From assembly GCF_000300995.1 (NCBI RefSeq), contig NZ_AMRJ01000015.1, forward strand, positions 1 through 64,000: a stretch of DNA of 64,000 bases. The letters run 5' to 3'. Position numbers and translations under genes: made by a program. Numbering within the stretch: position 1 is the first letter of the stretch; each line of letters opens with the position of its first letter. Of the stretch, positions 33,131-43,253 are shown piece after piece. The stretch comes from Alcanivorax hongdengensis A-11-3. GTDB taxonomy: Bacteria > Pseudomonadota > Gammaproteobacteria > Pseudomonadales > Alcanivoracaceae. Below the pieces are notes generated by a model. That model was not told the DNA's origin and did not search any database. It saw nothing but the letters and a program-made list of their open reading frames with translations.

Positions 33131-35543
33131 TCGACATAGCCGTCGCGCCTGGCGTTCATCGGCCTTTCGTATCCAGGCACTGGCGGTACTCCTGGCCGCC
33201 TTCACCCTGACTGCCATGTTGCAGCTGCACCACGCCCTGGATGCCCGCTTCAGTGAACGCACGGCCACTACCCTGGGCGGGGATCTGGTGCTGGAAGGCA
33301 GCCAGCCGCCCACACCGGCGCAGCGCCAGGTGCTCCAGGGCGTGCGTCATGCACAGACCGTCGGTTTTGCCAGCGTACTGATCAACGAGAATCACTTTCT
33401 ACTGGCCAGCATCGAAGCGGTTTCCGACAGCTACCCACTTTACGGCCAGGTTATCATCGCCAACTCACGTTTCGCCGAAGGCGAGCCCGTCAGCGGCGGG
33501 CCGCCCGCCGGGCACCTATGGCTGGCAGGCACCGCCCTGGACCGCCTGGGGCTGGCCGTGGGCGAGTTCATTACACTTGGGGAAAAGACCTTCCTGATCG
33601 GCGGCGTCCTGGTGCAGGAGCCGGATCAGCAGTCCGGCTTCTACAGCATGAATCCCCGGGTCCTGATGAACCTGAAGGATCTGCCCGCCACCGGCGTGCT
33701 GGCTACCGGCAGCCGTTACAAACAACGACTACTGATTGCCGCGCCGGCGCCACGGATATCCGCACTGGCGATAACACTGAGTGATGGTCTGCGCCCCGAC
33801 CAGACGCTGGAAAACGCCGCCGACAGCAGCCTTCAGCAGCGCGGCCCGGTGCGGCAGCTGTTCCTCTGGTCTCGCCTGGCGGTGATGCTGATTCTGTTGC
33901 TGTGCGCCGCGGCCATCTATCTCACTGCCGCCCTGCGTGCGCATCAGCAACAACGCCTCAGCGCTGTCATGAAAACCGTGGGCGCCCGTCGAGGCCAGCT
34001 GATACGGCGAATTATCGTGGGTGAAATGCTACCCCTGCTGTGGCCGGCACTGATTGGCACGGCCATGGCGCTCATGGCCATGCCGGCATTGTTGAGCTGG
34101 CTGGGCATGCCGCTGGCGGATGGCCGTGACCAATGGCAGATGGCTCTGGGTGGACTGGCGAGCCCCTTGCTGCTTTGGGCGGGCTATGCGTTGCCTCCGC
34201 TGTGGCAGCGCATCGGCTTGCCCACCGTGGCACTACTGCGCGAACAGGTCGTGATCAACCGGAGGCAGCGACTGCTGACCCTGCTGCTGGCCATTGCCAC
34301 TCCGCTGCCACTGGCCTGGCTGCTGGCCGGCTCGCTGATGGCGCTGTGGCCTCTGCTGCTGGTGATGGCGGCCGTGGCCGTGGGCCTGCCGTTGCTGCTC
34401 TGGCCCCTGGTAAGTCTGGCGGACCGTGCCAGTGGCCGGCTATCGCTGGCGGCACGGCTGGCATTGCGCCGTTTCAGTCGGCGACGTGCCATGACGCTGC
34501 CCTTACTGGCGGCCCTGACCGTGGCCCTGGCGACCATGACCCTGTCCCTGCATACCGGCCAGCAGTTGATACAGCAGTGGCGCAGCACTCTGCCCGAACA
34601 GGCGCCCAATTATTTCGTCATCAATATTTTCGATCAGGATCTGCCGGAACTACGACGCTGGCTGACTGCGCACGGCAGCCAGACTCAGCCGCTCTACCCC
34701 ATCACCCGGGCTCGTTTGACACTGATCAACCAGACGCCGGTCCGTGAGGCGGTCAGCAAGGAAAATGATCGCGGTCAGCGGGCCCTGAATCGTGACCTGT
34801 CACTCACTGAAGCGGATGCCCTGCCGCAGAGCAATACGCTACTGTCAGGCACCCTGGCCACGGCCGCCGGCGAGGTCACCGTGGAAAGTCGTCTGGCGGA
34901 AAGCCTGGATATTCAGATTGGTGATCAACTGACCTTTACCGCGCCGCAACAGACCATCGACGCCAGGGTGACCGGTATCCGGGAGGTCAACTGGGAAAGC
35001 TTCGCTCCCAATTTCTATTTTATGTTCGCGCCGGGCTCGCTGGGTGCGCAGAACCGAACCTGGCTGACCAGCTTCTATCTGCCACCGGGTAACAGCGCCG
35101 CCCTCACTCAACTGGTACAGCAGTTTCCCCATCTGTCACTGCTGGATGTGAACGCCCTGCTTAACACCCTGCAATCGCTGATCAGTCAGGCCAGTCAGGC
35201 CGCCCTGGCCCTGGCACTGTTGTTGCTTGTCGCCGCCTTGCTGGTGCTGGCCGCGGCGCTGCTGGCCACCGGTGAACAGCGACGCAAGGACAATCGCCTG
35301 TTGGTGCTGGTGGGTGCCCGACAGGGGCTATTGAAACGTATCAATGGCTGGCAGGCGTGGATGCTGGGCGGCACCGCAGCACTGCTGGCCAACCTGCTGC
35401 ATCTGCTGGCGCTGATACCGCTGGGCCAGTTGCTGTTTGACGGTCGCCTGCCTCTGTCACCCTGGCTCGCCCTGCCCTGGGCGCTGGCGCTGGTGGTGAC
35501 TGCCGTGGCTTTAATCCGGCATCGCGGTGCCGCGGGTCAGTAG
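33123..35543 (+). CDS. ybbP: FtsX-like permease YbbP
   Basis: 806-residue inner-membrane permease of the YbbAP exporter. It has two FtsX-type halves with about ten membrane helices and two large periplasmic domains (about 45-235 and 500-680). The first helix lies at 14-36. The MacB-like core segments RLSAVMKTVGARRGQL and EQRRKDNRLLVLVGARQG are present in the cytoplasmic loops. It is fused translationally to ybbA by overlap. The end overlaps the convergent MFS gene by 33 bases. Confidence 0.9.
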   Translation: MLDRHSRRAWRSSAFRIQALAVLLAAFTLTAMLQLHHALDARFSERTATTLGGDLVLEGSQPPTPAQRQVLQGVRHAQTVGFASVLINENHFLLASIEAVSDSYPLYGQVIIANSRFAEGEPVSGGPPAGHLWLAGTALDRLGLAVGEFITLGEKTFLIGGVLVQEPDQQSGFYSMNPRVLMNLKDLPATGVLATGSRYKQRLLIAAPAPRISALAITLSDGLRPDQTLENAADSSLQQRGPVRQLFLWSRLAVMLILLLCAAAIYLTAALRAHQQQRLSAVMKTVGARRGQLIRRIIVGEMLPLLWPALIGTAMALMAMPALLSWLGMPLADGRDQWQMALGGLASPLLLWAGYALPPLWQRIGLPTVALLREQVVINRRQRLLTLLLAIATPLPLAWLLAGSLMALWPLLLVMAAVAVGLPLLLWPLVSLADRASGRLSLAARLALRRFSRRRAMTLPLLAALTVALATMTLSLHTGQQLIQQWRSTLPEQAPNYFVINIFDQDLPELRRWLTAHGSQTQPLYPITRARLTLINQTPVREAVSKENDRGQRALNRDLSLTEADALPQSNTLLSGTLATAAGEVTVESRLAESLDIQIGDQLTFTAPQQTIDARVTGIREVNWESFAPNFYFMFAPGSLGAQNRTWLTSFYLPPGNSAALTQLVQQFPHLSLLDVNALLNTLQSLISQASQAALALALLLLVAALLVLAAALLATGEQRRKDNRLLVLVGARQGLLKRINGWQAWMLGGTAALLANLLHLLALIPLGQLLFDGRLPLSPWLALPWALALVVTAVALIRHRGAAGQ

Positions 35544-36701
35544 CGCATACACCAACAGAGCCGCAATGCTACTGCCTGCCATCAGCACGGTCATCGGCAA
35601 GGGCGTGCCGTCGTGCCAGCTGCCCAGTAGTGAGCCGATCAGCCCGGCGAGCAGAAACTGCAGGCTGCCATTGAGGCCGGTGGCAGCGCCACTATCACGC
35701 TCGAACAGCGCCAGAAAGCTGGCAATGGCATTGGGCACCACCAGCGCGACCATGCCGGCGGCCATCATGATCAGGATCACGGTATTCCAGAGCGCCAGTT
35801 GCCCGGTCACGGTCAGCAACAACAGCGTGCTGCCGGCACAGGCCTGAATCACCAGCGCCACGGCCATGATTGAGGCGCTACTAAAACGGCGAATCAACAA
35901 TACATTAAGACGGTTGAGTCCCAGCATGGTCACCACATTGGCACCGAAATAGAGCGGAAAGTGGCCGGCACTGACGCCGAAGTAATCCATGTAGAGAAAC
36001 GCCGCATCGGTGATAAAGGTGAACATCGCGGCGAAAGCCAGGCCGTTGGCAAGAATGAAGCCCATGGCACGGCGCTGGCGCAGTACCCGGCCATAGGCCG
36101 AGAACATGCGCTGACGCAGGGGTTCCGGCCCCGGCTCATGGCGCACGCTGGGCAGCAGAAAACGCACCACCAGTGCCAGGCCACTGCCATAGAGCGCCAG
36201 CATGACAAAAATGCCGGGCCAGCCGGTGGTCTTGAGCAGCGCCGCGCCAATGGCCGGTGCCAGCAAGGGCGCCAGCAGCATCACCAGGCCGATGGACGTC
36301 AGCACCCGGGCCGCCTGGGGTCCATTGAAATGATCACGCACGGAAGCCCCGGCAATCACCACCGTGGCACCGCCCCCAATCGCTTGCAGGGCCCGCATCA
36401 GGTAAAGGGTTTCAATATTGCGGCTGACCGCAATCACGGCGCTGGCCAGCACGAAAGCGCTCAGGCCGACATAGGCCACCGGTTTGCGGCCGAAATGATC
36501 GGACAAAGGTCCCCCCAGCCATTGCCCCGCAGCCACCCCCAGCACGTAGATACTGACCGACAGTTCCACATCATGGATCGGCACCTGAAAATGGTGCGAC
36601 ATGGTCAGCAGTGCCGGCAGGTAGGTATCAATGGCCAGTGGCCCCAGGGCTACCAGAGCGCCCAGCATCAGAGCCAGCCGCCCCGGGCTGATGGTCGACA
36701 T
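35511..36701 (-). CDS. Bcr/CflA-family multidrug efflux MFS transporter
   Basis: 396-residue, twelve-helix major facilitator protein. The family hallmarks are DTYLPALLTM in helix 1, the loop motif GPLSDHFGRKPV after helix 2 and RALQAIGGGATVVIAGASVRD after helix 4, as in Bcr/CflA drug exporters for bicyclomycin and similar compounds. I chose ATG 36701 (MSTISPGR), with GGAAG upstream; the longer frame runs into the intergenic region. No regulator gene is adjacent. Confidence 0.9.
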   Translation of the reverse strand: MSTISPGRLALMLGALVALGPLAIDTYLPALLTMSHHFQVPIHDVELSVSIYVLGVAAGQWLGGPLSDHFGRKPVAYVGLSAFVLASAVIAVSRNIETLYLMRALQAIGGGATVVIAGASVRDHFNGPQAARVLTSIGLVMLLAPLLAPAIGAALLKTTGWPGIFVMLALYGSGLALVVRFLLPSVRHEPGPEPLRQRMFSAYGRVLRQRRAMGFILANGLAFAAMFTFITDAAFLYMDYFGVSAGHFPLYFGANVVTMLGLNRLNVLLIRRFSSASIMAVALVIQACAGSTLLLLTVTGQLALWNTVILIMMAAGMVALVVPNAIASFLALFERDSGAATGLNGSLQFLLAGLIGSLLGSWHDGTPLPMTVLMAGSSIAALLVYALLTRGTAMPD

Positions 36702-36899
36702 AATCACTTCCGGCAAAAGAGGGCCGACAAGCCTACTCCAATGGCCCTTTTCTCGCAGCACTATTGCCCTTGCCGGTGTAAAACGGGCACATTTGGGGCT
36801 CGGCAATGGCTGCCGACGTCCGGGAATTTTTCAATTGCGCGGCAGCCAATCAGAGGCCGCTGGGTTATGCTTTGCGGTCGGCAATGATCAAGGAATTTC

Positions 36900-38804
36900 A
36901 TGGAACTGAGTGTCCCCTTCCAGCTGGCCATCATCGTGGTGGTCGCTTTCGTCTGTCAGTGGGCCTCCTGGCGCATCAAGCTTCCGGCCATTCTTCCGCT
37001 GCTGCTTACCGGGCTGGCCCTGGGGCCGCTGTTTGGCGTTCTGGACCCCAAAACCCTTTTCGGTGATCTGCTATTGCCCGGTGTTTCCCTGGCGGTTGCC
37101 ATTATTCTCTTTGAAGGGGCCATGACGCTGCACTTCGACGAGATCCGCGGGCTGGAAAAAACCGTGCGACGGCTGGTGTCCTGGGGCGCACTGATAACCT
37201 GGGTGGTGGTGACCGTTTCCGCCTGGTGGTTGTTGAAAATTCCTTTCGGGCTGGCATTACTGTTTGGTGCCCTGGTGGTGGTCACCGGCCCCACCGTGAT
37301 CGTGCCACTTTTGCGCAGTGTCAGGCCGGTGAGCAGCGTGGCACGACTGCTACGCTGGGAAGGCATCGTGATCGACCCGCTGGGTGCCATCCTGGCGGTA
37401 CTGGCCTATGAATTCGTGGTGGTCAGTGGCCGTGATGATGCCCTGCTCCATTCGTTGTGGATGTTTTTCCGTACCATCGGCGTCGGCACCCTGATCGGTA
37501 CCGGCGTCGCCTTTGCCCTGGCGGAACTGTTGCGCCGCCACCTGGTACCGGAATACCTGCGCAGCTTTCTGGTGCTGTCGGTGGTGATCGGTGAATTCGT
37601 GCTGGCCAATGGCCTGGGGGAAGAATCCGGGCTGGTGGCGGTGACGGCCACCGGCATCGTGCTGGCCAACCGCAAGGGGGTGCGCACTGACGATATTCTG
37701 CACTTCAAGGAAAACCTGTCGGTGATGCTGATCTCCGGGCTGTTCATTGTACTGGCGGCCCGGCTGCAGATGGACCAGCTCAGCAAGATCGGCATGATCG
37801 CACTGGCAGTGCTGGCCATCATCCAGTTTGTGGCGCGGCCCCTGTCGGTGTGGATTTCAACGATCGGCTCGTCCCTGAACTGGCGTGAAAAGGCCCTGCT
37901 TTCCTGGATTGCACCACGGGGTATCGTGGCCGCAGCCATTTCCGCCCTGTTTGCCGAACGGCTACACCAGAATGGCGTGGAAGGCGCGGAAATGCTGGTG
38001 CCCCTCACCTTCATGGTGATTATCGGCACGGTGGCCCTGCAGAGCCTGACAGCCCGGCCACTGGCACGTCTGCTGAAAGTGGCGGAACCGGCACCCCGGG
38101 GCTTTTTGATCGTGGGCGCCAATCCGGTGGCCCGGGCCATTGGCCAGGCGCTGCAGAAGAGCGATTGCCCGGTGATGGTTACCGACTCCAGCTGGGAGTC
38201 GATCAGGGCGGCGCGCATGGAAGGTCTGGGCACTTTCTATGGCAACCCGGTCTCCCAGTATGCCGACCAGTATCTGGACCTGGTGGGCTACGGCAAGTTG
38301 CTGGGGCTGAGCCCCCGTCGCGAACTCAACACCATGGCCACCATGCGCTATCGGCTGGAATTCGGCGAGCAGAACATTTTCAGCCTGGCAGCACAGAAAC
38401 CGGAAAAGGAAGGCAAGCACGAGGTGGCTCCGGAGCACCGGGGCGCCACCCTCTTTGCCGGTGACATGACCTATGCTCGCCTGGCCAGCCTGCTGAGCCA
38501 GGGCGCGGAAATCCGCAAGACTCGCCTCACCGAAGAGTTTGATTTCCAGGCCTATCGGGAAACCCCGGGGCGCCAGGTGTGGCCGTTGTTTGCCCTCGAC
38601 AGTCGCGAACGCGTACAGGTATTTACCGCCGAGGATCAGCCCGAGCCCAGGGCCGGCTGGCACGTGATCGGGCTGATCAAGGAAGAAAAAGCCAAGGAAG
38701 AGGCCCGGGTGGAAGCCCGCGCTGAGGCGGCGGCGGAAAAAGTCGCCGCAGAAAAGAATGGCGAAGGCAAAAGCAAGAAGGCCGACAAGGGTGACAACAA
38801 GTAA
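36900..38804 (+). CDS. Cation:proton antiporter (CPA1, NhaP-like) with C-terminal TrkA-type domain
   Basis: 634 residues: a 12-13 helix exchanger domain (1-395) with the ion-binding region IVIDPLGAILAV and GPTVIVPLLRSV, then a cytoplasmic Rossmann/TrkA-like domain (about 400-520, FLIVGANPVARAIGQAL), and a charged C-terminal tail (last 45 residues, rich in E, A and K). It probably exchanges Na+ or K+ for H+ in pH and salt homeostasis, as expected of a marine-type bacterium. The putative start, MELSVPFQ, has AAGGAA before it. Confidence 0.88.
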   Translation: MELSVPFQLAIIVVVAFVCQWASWRIKLPAILPLLLTGLALGPLFGVLDPKTLFGDLLLPGVSLAVAIILFEGAMTLHFDEIRGLEKTVRRLVSWGALITWVVVTVSAWWLLKIPFGLALLFGALVVVTGPTVIVPLLRSVRPVSSVARLLRWEGIVIDPLGAILAVLAYEFVVVSGRDDALLHSLWMFFRTIGVGTLIGTGVAFALAELLRRHLVPEYLRSFLVLSVVIGEFVLANGLGEESGLVAVTATGIVLANRKGVRTDDILHFKENLSVMLISGLFIVLAARLQMDQLSKIGMIALAVLAIIQFVARPLSVWISTIGSSLNWREKALLSWIAPRGIVAAAISALFAERLHQNGVEGAEMLVPLTFMVIIGTVALQSLTARPLARLLKVAEPAPRGFLIVGANPVARAIGQALQKSDCPVMVTDSSWESIRAARMEGLGTFYGNPVSQYADQYLDLVGYGKLLGLSPRRELNTMATMRYRLEFGEQNIFSLAAQKPEKEGKHEVAPEHRGATLFAGDMTYARLASLLSQGAEIRKTRLTEEFDFQAYRETPGRQVWPLFALDSRERVQVFTAEDQPEPRAGWHVIGLIKEEKAKEEARVEARAEAAAEKVAAEKNGEGKSKKADKGDNK

Positions 38805-38816
38805 GCCTCGGTAGCC

Positions 38817-39221
38817 CTACTCCACAAAGGAATCAATCAGCCCGCAGACCCTGCCGTCGTCCAGGCGGCAGTCCGGGCTTTTTTGCCAGTCTGCCATGGC
38901 CTGGCGCATGCGGCCGCTGAGCTGCTGCAACTCGGCGATACGCGCCTCCACGTCCTGCAGGCGAGCCTCGATCAATTCCCGCACGTCCCCGCAGGGCGTT
39001 TTGCCGGTTTGCGACTCCTCCACCAGGGCCTGAATATCCGCCAGGGTAAATCCCAGCGAGCGGGCCTTGAGTGCAAAGCGCAGCCTTTGCAGGTTCATCT
39101 GGTCATACTGGCGGTAACCGTTTTGCGGGTTGCGCACCGGCGTCAGCAGGCCGATATCGGTGTAATGGCGCACGGTTTCAGCGGTAGTGCCAGCCTTGCG
39201 CGCCAGGTCAGATACACGCAT
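38817..39221 (-). CDS. MerR-family regulator (metal-type, ZntR/CadR-like)
   Basis: 134-residue MerR regulator with the winged helix at the N-terminus (MRVSDLARKAGTTAETVRHY, GLLTPVRNPQNGYRQY). The metal-type cysteines appear as TPCGDV (about Cys77) and DCRLDDGRVC (two cysteines near the C-terminus), which suggests Zn, Cd or Pb sensing, though the ligand pattern is not an exact ZntR match. It starts one base after the stop of the secreted-protein gene and is the last gene of the glycerol/ether-lipid-like operon. A metal-efflux target is not in the window. Confidence 0.8.
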   Translation of the reverse strand: MRVSDLARKAGTTAETVRHYTDIGLLTPVRNPQNGYRQYDQMNLQRLRFALKARSLGFTLADIQALVEESQTGKTPCGDVRELIEARLQDVEARIAELQQLSGRMRQAMADWQKSPDCRLDDGRVCGLIDSFVE

Positions 39222-39222
39222 G

Positions 39223-40185
39223 TCAGTGCTCCTTGAGCCATTGGGCCAGCGCCGGCGATGGCGTCTGACCGGTCTGCTGATAATAATCACCAATACGTTC
39301 GGCCAGGTCGAGCCCGGGAAACTGCCGGGCCAGCGCGTCAATGAGCTGATGCTGACGCGACCAGGACAGATCGGCGGCCAGGCTGCAGCGCAGGGTCACA
39401 TCCGCCAGTTGGGCCTGCTCGCGATGGTCCTGCCAGCGCGACACCAGCCAGGGCGCCAGCCAGTCACACTGTCGGTACCGAAGGCCCGCCTCCCCGGCGA
39501 TGATCGGCAGATAGGCATCGTCCCCCAGGGCTTTTACCAGCCGATCATAGGCTTGCATGAAGCGGCTCGAATCAGCGCCCTTCAAGGCCCGCTCCAGCTG
39601 CCATAACGCCGGCTCCGGCCCGGCCTGGGCAGACAGGGCCCGGGGTTCACAGGGCTGGCCGCTGCATTGCATCAGCCATAACGCCTGGGCCGCGGGCCTT
39701 TCTGCCACCAGCGCCGATAGCTCGGCACTGTCCGGCTGCTCCTGCAACAGCTGCAGATAGCGCTGCCCGGCACGGCTTTGCAACCAGGGCGCCATCTCCG
39801 CCAGCTGGTGGAGGTGAACGCCGGCGGCATAGTCGTACCAGTCGCTCAGGGTGTAGTGAACGGCATCGCTGGTGCGCCCTTCCAGGCGCAGAAAATTGAC
39901 GGTGCCGTTGTCAAAATGCACCCGCATGCGCACGGCAAACCGGGGGCCTTGCTGATTGAAGCCCGTGATGGCAAAACGGGCCAGCGGCTGCTCGGCCAGC
40001 CAGTCATGCAATAGCGACGCAGGCACGTTAACGGCACGCTGATGAGTCAATACACCAGCCAGTCCCTGTTCGGCCAGGTCCTGACGCAGTATCGGCAAGA
40101 TCGAGGGCTCGGCCCGCACAGACACGGCCAGTAACAGAACCGTGCTGGTGATCAGTGCCAGCCAGAGGAAAGATCGCTTCATCAC
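39223..40185 (-). CDS. Secreted/periplasmic protein of unknown function
   Basis: 320 residues with a signal peptide (about 1-25, ending VRAEP). The mature part is helical, with three to four leucine-rich helical repeats, and has few cysteines (MQCSGQPC). I could not assign a family. It is translationally linked: its GTG start overlaps the kinase TAG stop (a second start, ATG, lies one codon on). Position between a glycerol kinase-like gene and a MerR regulator suggests a periplasmic accessory role, but nothing more can be said. Confidence 0.65.
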   Translation of the reverse strand: MMKRSFLWLALITSTVLLLAVSVRAEPSILPILRQDLAEQGLAGVLTHQRAVNVPASLLHDWLAEQPLARFAITGFNQQGPRFAVRMRVHFDNGTVNFLRLEGRTSDAVHYTLSDWYDYAAGVHLHQLAEMAPWLQSRAGQRYLQLLQEQPDSAELSALVAERPAAQALWLMQCSGQPCEPRALSAQAGPEPALWQLERALKGADSSRFMQAYDRLVKALGDDAYLPIIAGEAGLRYRQCDWLAPWLVSRWQDHREQAQLADVTLRCSLAADLSWSRQHQLIDALARQFPGLDLAERIGDYYQQTGQTPSPALAQWLKEH

Positions 40186-41744
40186 TAACGGGCCGGGTAG
40201 CCAGTAATGCGCCGGATATTGCGATACAGGGGGGCCAGACGCGGGTAAAGCCGGCTGTAGACCTGACGGAACAGCGCATCATAAAGCGCCATCGACTCCG
40301 CCTGGGGCTCGAAGCGGCAGCCACCACGCGTCATGGCCGCCACAGCTGTCGGGTAATCCGGGTGCAGACCCATGGCCACTGCGGCATTGATGGCGGCACC
40401 CAGCCCCGAGGTTTCGCTGGTATGCGGGCGCACCGCCGGCAGTCCGAAAATATTGGCAGTGATCTGCATGATCACATCGCTCTGGGAGCCGCCGCCGGAG
40501 ACGCGCAGTTCTCTGACCGGCACACGATTGCGCTTTTCCAGACGTTCCTTGCCCTCACGCAGGGCGTAGGCAATGCCCTCGATGATGGCCCGGTACAAAT
40601 GGGCGCGGGTATGCACATCGCCAAACCCGATAATGGCGCCCTTCGCTTCCGGCCCGGGAATGCGCACGCCCGGGTTCCAGAAAGGTTGCAGCGTCAGCCC
40701 CATGGCACCGGGCGGTGACTGCTCCAGCAGTTCCTCGAACAGGGTTTCCGGCGCCACACCGAGATGCGCGGCCCGCTGGACTTCCTGTTGACCAAACTCG
40801 CGCTTGAACCAGTTCACCATCCAGTAGCCGCGCTGGACGATGATTTCGGAGTTGTAACGCCCGGGCACGGCGGCGTTGTAGGCCGGCACGAAACGGATCG
40901 GCTCCACATAACGGGCGTTGCAGGTGTTGAAGGTGGCGGTGGTCCCGTAGCTGAGATTGCCGATATCCGGGGTGAAGGCACCGGAGCCGAGCACCTCGCA
41001 GGCCTTGTCGGCACCGCAGGCAATCAACGGCAGGCCGGCGGGAATGCCGGTGGCTTCACTGGCTGCCTGGCTAATGCTGCCCAGTCGCTCACCGGGTGCC
41101 ACCAGTTCCGGCAACTGCTCGCGGCGAACCCGCAGGGCCTTCCATTTCAGGTCCTGGGCCGGCGCCCAGCGGTGGCCCTTGAAGTCATAGGGCAGATAAC
41201 CCACCTGGGAGGCGGTGCAGTCCCGAAGCTCACCGCACAGGCGATAGGTCAGGTAACCGGACAAGAGCAAGAAGTGCGCCGTCCGTGACCAGATATCCGG
41301 CTCTTGCCGGGCCAGCCAGTTGCATTCCGCCTTGGACTGGAACTGGCGCAAGGTCTCGCCCTGCCCCAGCAAGGTCACCGGGGCGCTCAACCACAACGGC
41401 AGCGTCGGGTAATCATCGGTGCGTCGCTGGTCCAGCCAGATTACCGCCGGGCGCAACGGCTGCATGTGACGGTCGAGACAGACCACGGAGGCGCGCTGGG
41501 TTGTCAGTGCCGCGGCTACCACTCGCTCGCGCAGCTCGGGGACCTGCTGCCACAGGCCCTGGCAGGCGGCGGCCAGGTTGTCCCAGAAATAGCCGGCGGA
41601 CTGCTCGGCCTGGCCCGGGTGGCCGGGGAAATAGGGTTCGATATGTTGCTGATAGCGGGCTACCAGTTCGCCCCGGGCGTTGAACAGCATGGCCCGGGCG
41701 CTCTGCGTTCCCTGATCCAGCGCCAGCAGTAATGGCTCGCCCAT
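40185..41744 (-). CDS. FGGY-family carbohydrate kinase (glycerol-kinase-like)
   Basis: ATP-dependent sugar/polyol kinase of 519 residues with the actin-like double domain. Visible are the N-terminal phosphate loop ALDQGTQSARAMLF, the middle AVIWLDQRRT motif and the C-terminal FGGY signature SGGGSQSDVIMQITANIFG. The closest named enzymes are glycerol and xylulose kinases. The substrate is open: adjacent GlpD-like and alkylglycerone-phosphate-synthase-like genes favour glycerol, dihydroxyacetone or an alkyl-glycerol. It starts inside the stop of the GlpD-like gene (TGATG). Confidence 0.85.
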   Translation of the reverse strand: MGEPLLLALDQGTQSARAMLFNARGELVARYQQHIEPYFPGHPGQAEQSAGYFWDNLAAACQGLWQQVPELRERVVAAALTTQRASVVCLDRHMQPLRPAVIWLDQRRTDDYPTLPLWLSAPVTLLGQGETLRQFQSKAECNWLARQEPDIWSRTAHFLLLSGYLTYRLCGELRDCTASQVGYLPYDFKGHRWAPAQDLKWKALRVRREQLPELVAPGERLGSISQAASEATGIPAGLPLIACGADKACEVLGSGAFTPDIGNLSYGTTATFNTCNARYVEPIRFVPAYNAAVPGRYNSEIIVQRGYWMVNWFKREFGQQEVQRAAHLGVAPETLFEELLEQSPPGAMGLTLQPFWNPGVRIPGPEAKGAIIGFGDVHTRAHLYRAIIEGIAYALREGKERLEKRNRVPVRELRVSGGGSQSDVIMQITANIFGLPAVRPHTSETSGLGAAINAAVAMGLHPDYPTAVAAMTRGGCRFEPQAESMALYDALFRQVYSRLYPRLAPLYRNIRRITGYPAR

Positions 41745-43243
41745 CAGGCGGCCTGCTCGCGATTGTCGTCGGCAGCGGGCACACCATAATAACGCTGGTG
41801 GATGTCCAGATAACGGCTCAATTCCTGTTCCCAGCGGCGGTCGTCCCAGCCCAGCTGCTGACAGAGGGCCGGTTTCAAACGTTCAAGCACGTCCATGCCC
41901 GCCCGTGGATGAATCAGACCCAGGCGAGTACGGCGCAGCATCAGGTCATCCAGATGCACCACGGACTCGCGGGACACAATCCAGTCAATGAAGGCCGGAT
42001 CGGCCTGGTCGGCATGCAGGAAGGCTTCCACCGCCGCAGGCGCCTGCAGGGGCGTAAAGCCCGGCTGATCGCTTTTCTGGCTACGGCGATGTTCCCGGTC
42101 ATTGATCAGCCCGGCGGCCAGTAGCGCATCCAGGGCGATCAGACGAAAGGTGGTGAGCTTACCGCCGCTAACCGTCACCACACCATTGTCACCCCAGACG
42201 GCATGGTCGCGGCGCTCCTTGGACGGGTCCACGCCCTTGCCCGAGGCAATCACCGGGCGCACGCCGGCGATGGTGCTGTAGATGTCATCGCGACGGATGT
42301 GGGCCTGTGGAAACTGGCTATTGATCAGCGTGAGCAGGTAGTCGACTTCCCCGGCGGACGCGGCAGCTTCGATATCCATGTCCTGGGGATGATCCAGGTC
42401 GGTGGTGCCGACACAGGTGACCCCCTCCCAGGGGAACACGAACACCGGGCGGCCATCCTGCGGATGCATGACGGTCAGGCAATCGCTCACTGGCAGGCGC
42501 TCCGGGTTGATGAACAGGTGGCTGCCGCGCAGGGGGCGAACCCGTTTGTCACTGCCGGACAGACGATCCGCCCAGGCGCCGGTGGCATTGATCACCGTGC
42601 GTGCCGCAAGCTGCCGGCTTTCACCACTGACCCGGTCCCGTACGCTGACGCTGAACTGGCCGTGCTCACCGCTGACCGCGTCTACCCGGGCATAATTGAT
42701 GGCCTGGCCACCATGGCGGGCGGCCTCCAGCAGTGTGCGCATGACCAGGCGACAGTCATCGGTAAGAGCATCGGTGTAGCTCATGGCGCCGGTAATTCCT
42801 TCACGGCGCAGCCCTGGCACCCGCTCGAACAGCCGTTGGCGGTTGAGGTAGCGATGATCTCGAATACCGGCAAGAAAGTCGTATAACCACAGCACGGCCT
42901 TCATGGGCCAGCGCCCGGGGAATTGGCCCTTGTGCAGAGGAAAAAGGTAAGTGGCACGTTCCACCAGTCCGGGCAATTCCTGCAGCAGTCGTTCGCGCTC
43001 CAGCAGGGAATGGCGGGTCAGACGCACATCCCCCTGGGCGATATAACGCAGGCCACCGTGGACCATCTTGGATGAACGGCTGGAGGTACCCCAGGCAAAG
43101 TCGGTCTGTTCCAGCAGCAGGGCCCGCTGGCCGCGGCGGGCGGCTTCCAGCAGGACGCCGGCACCGGTGATGCCGCCGCCAATGACGATCAGATCCCACG
43201 GTTGATCGCTATCGGCAAGAACTTGGCGTTGTCCCAGTTGCAT
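41744..43243 (-). CDS. FAD-dependent glycerol-3-phosphate dehydrogenase/oxidase (GlpD-like)
   Basis: 499 residues. The FAD-binding fold opens with DLIVIGGGITGAGVLLEAA; the GlpD family pieces SRSSKMVHGGLRYI and VRPLRGSHLF follow, and the C-terminal domain is present. It should oxidise glycerol 3-phosphate, or an ether analogue, to the dihydroxyacetone phosphate form, giving electrons to quinone. I chose ATG 43243 (MQLGQRQV) with AAGGAGG four bases upstream. It follows the AGPS-like gene after ten bases. Confidence 0.88.
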   Translation of the reverse strand: MQLGQRQVLADSDQPWDLIVIGGGITGAGVLLEAARRGQRALLLEQTDFAWGTSSRSSKMVHGGLRYIAQGDVRLTRHSLLERERLLQELPGLVERATYLFPLHKGQFPGRWPMKAVLWLYDFLAGIRDHRYLNRQRLFERVPGLRREGITGAMSYTDALTDDCRLVMRTLLEAARHGGQAINYARVDAVSGEHGQFSVSVRDRVSGESRQLAARTVINATGAWADRLSGSDKRVRPLRGSHLFINPERLPVSDCLTVMHPQDGRPVFVFPWEGVTCVGTTDLDHPQDMDIEAAASAGEVDYLLTLINSQFPQAHIRRDDIYSTIAGVRPVIASGKGVDPSKERRDHAVWGDNGVVTVSGGKLTTFRLIALDALLAAGLINDREHRRSQKSDQPGFTPLQAPAAVEAFLHADQADPAFIDWIVSRESVVHLDDLMLRRTRLGLIHPRAGMDVLERLKPALCQQLGWDDRRWEQELSRYLDIHQRYYGVPAADDNREQAA

Positions 43244-43253
43244 GCTGCCTCCT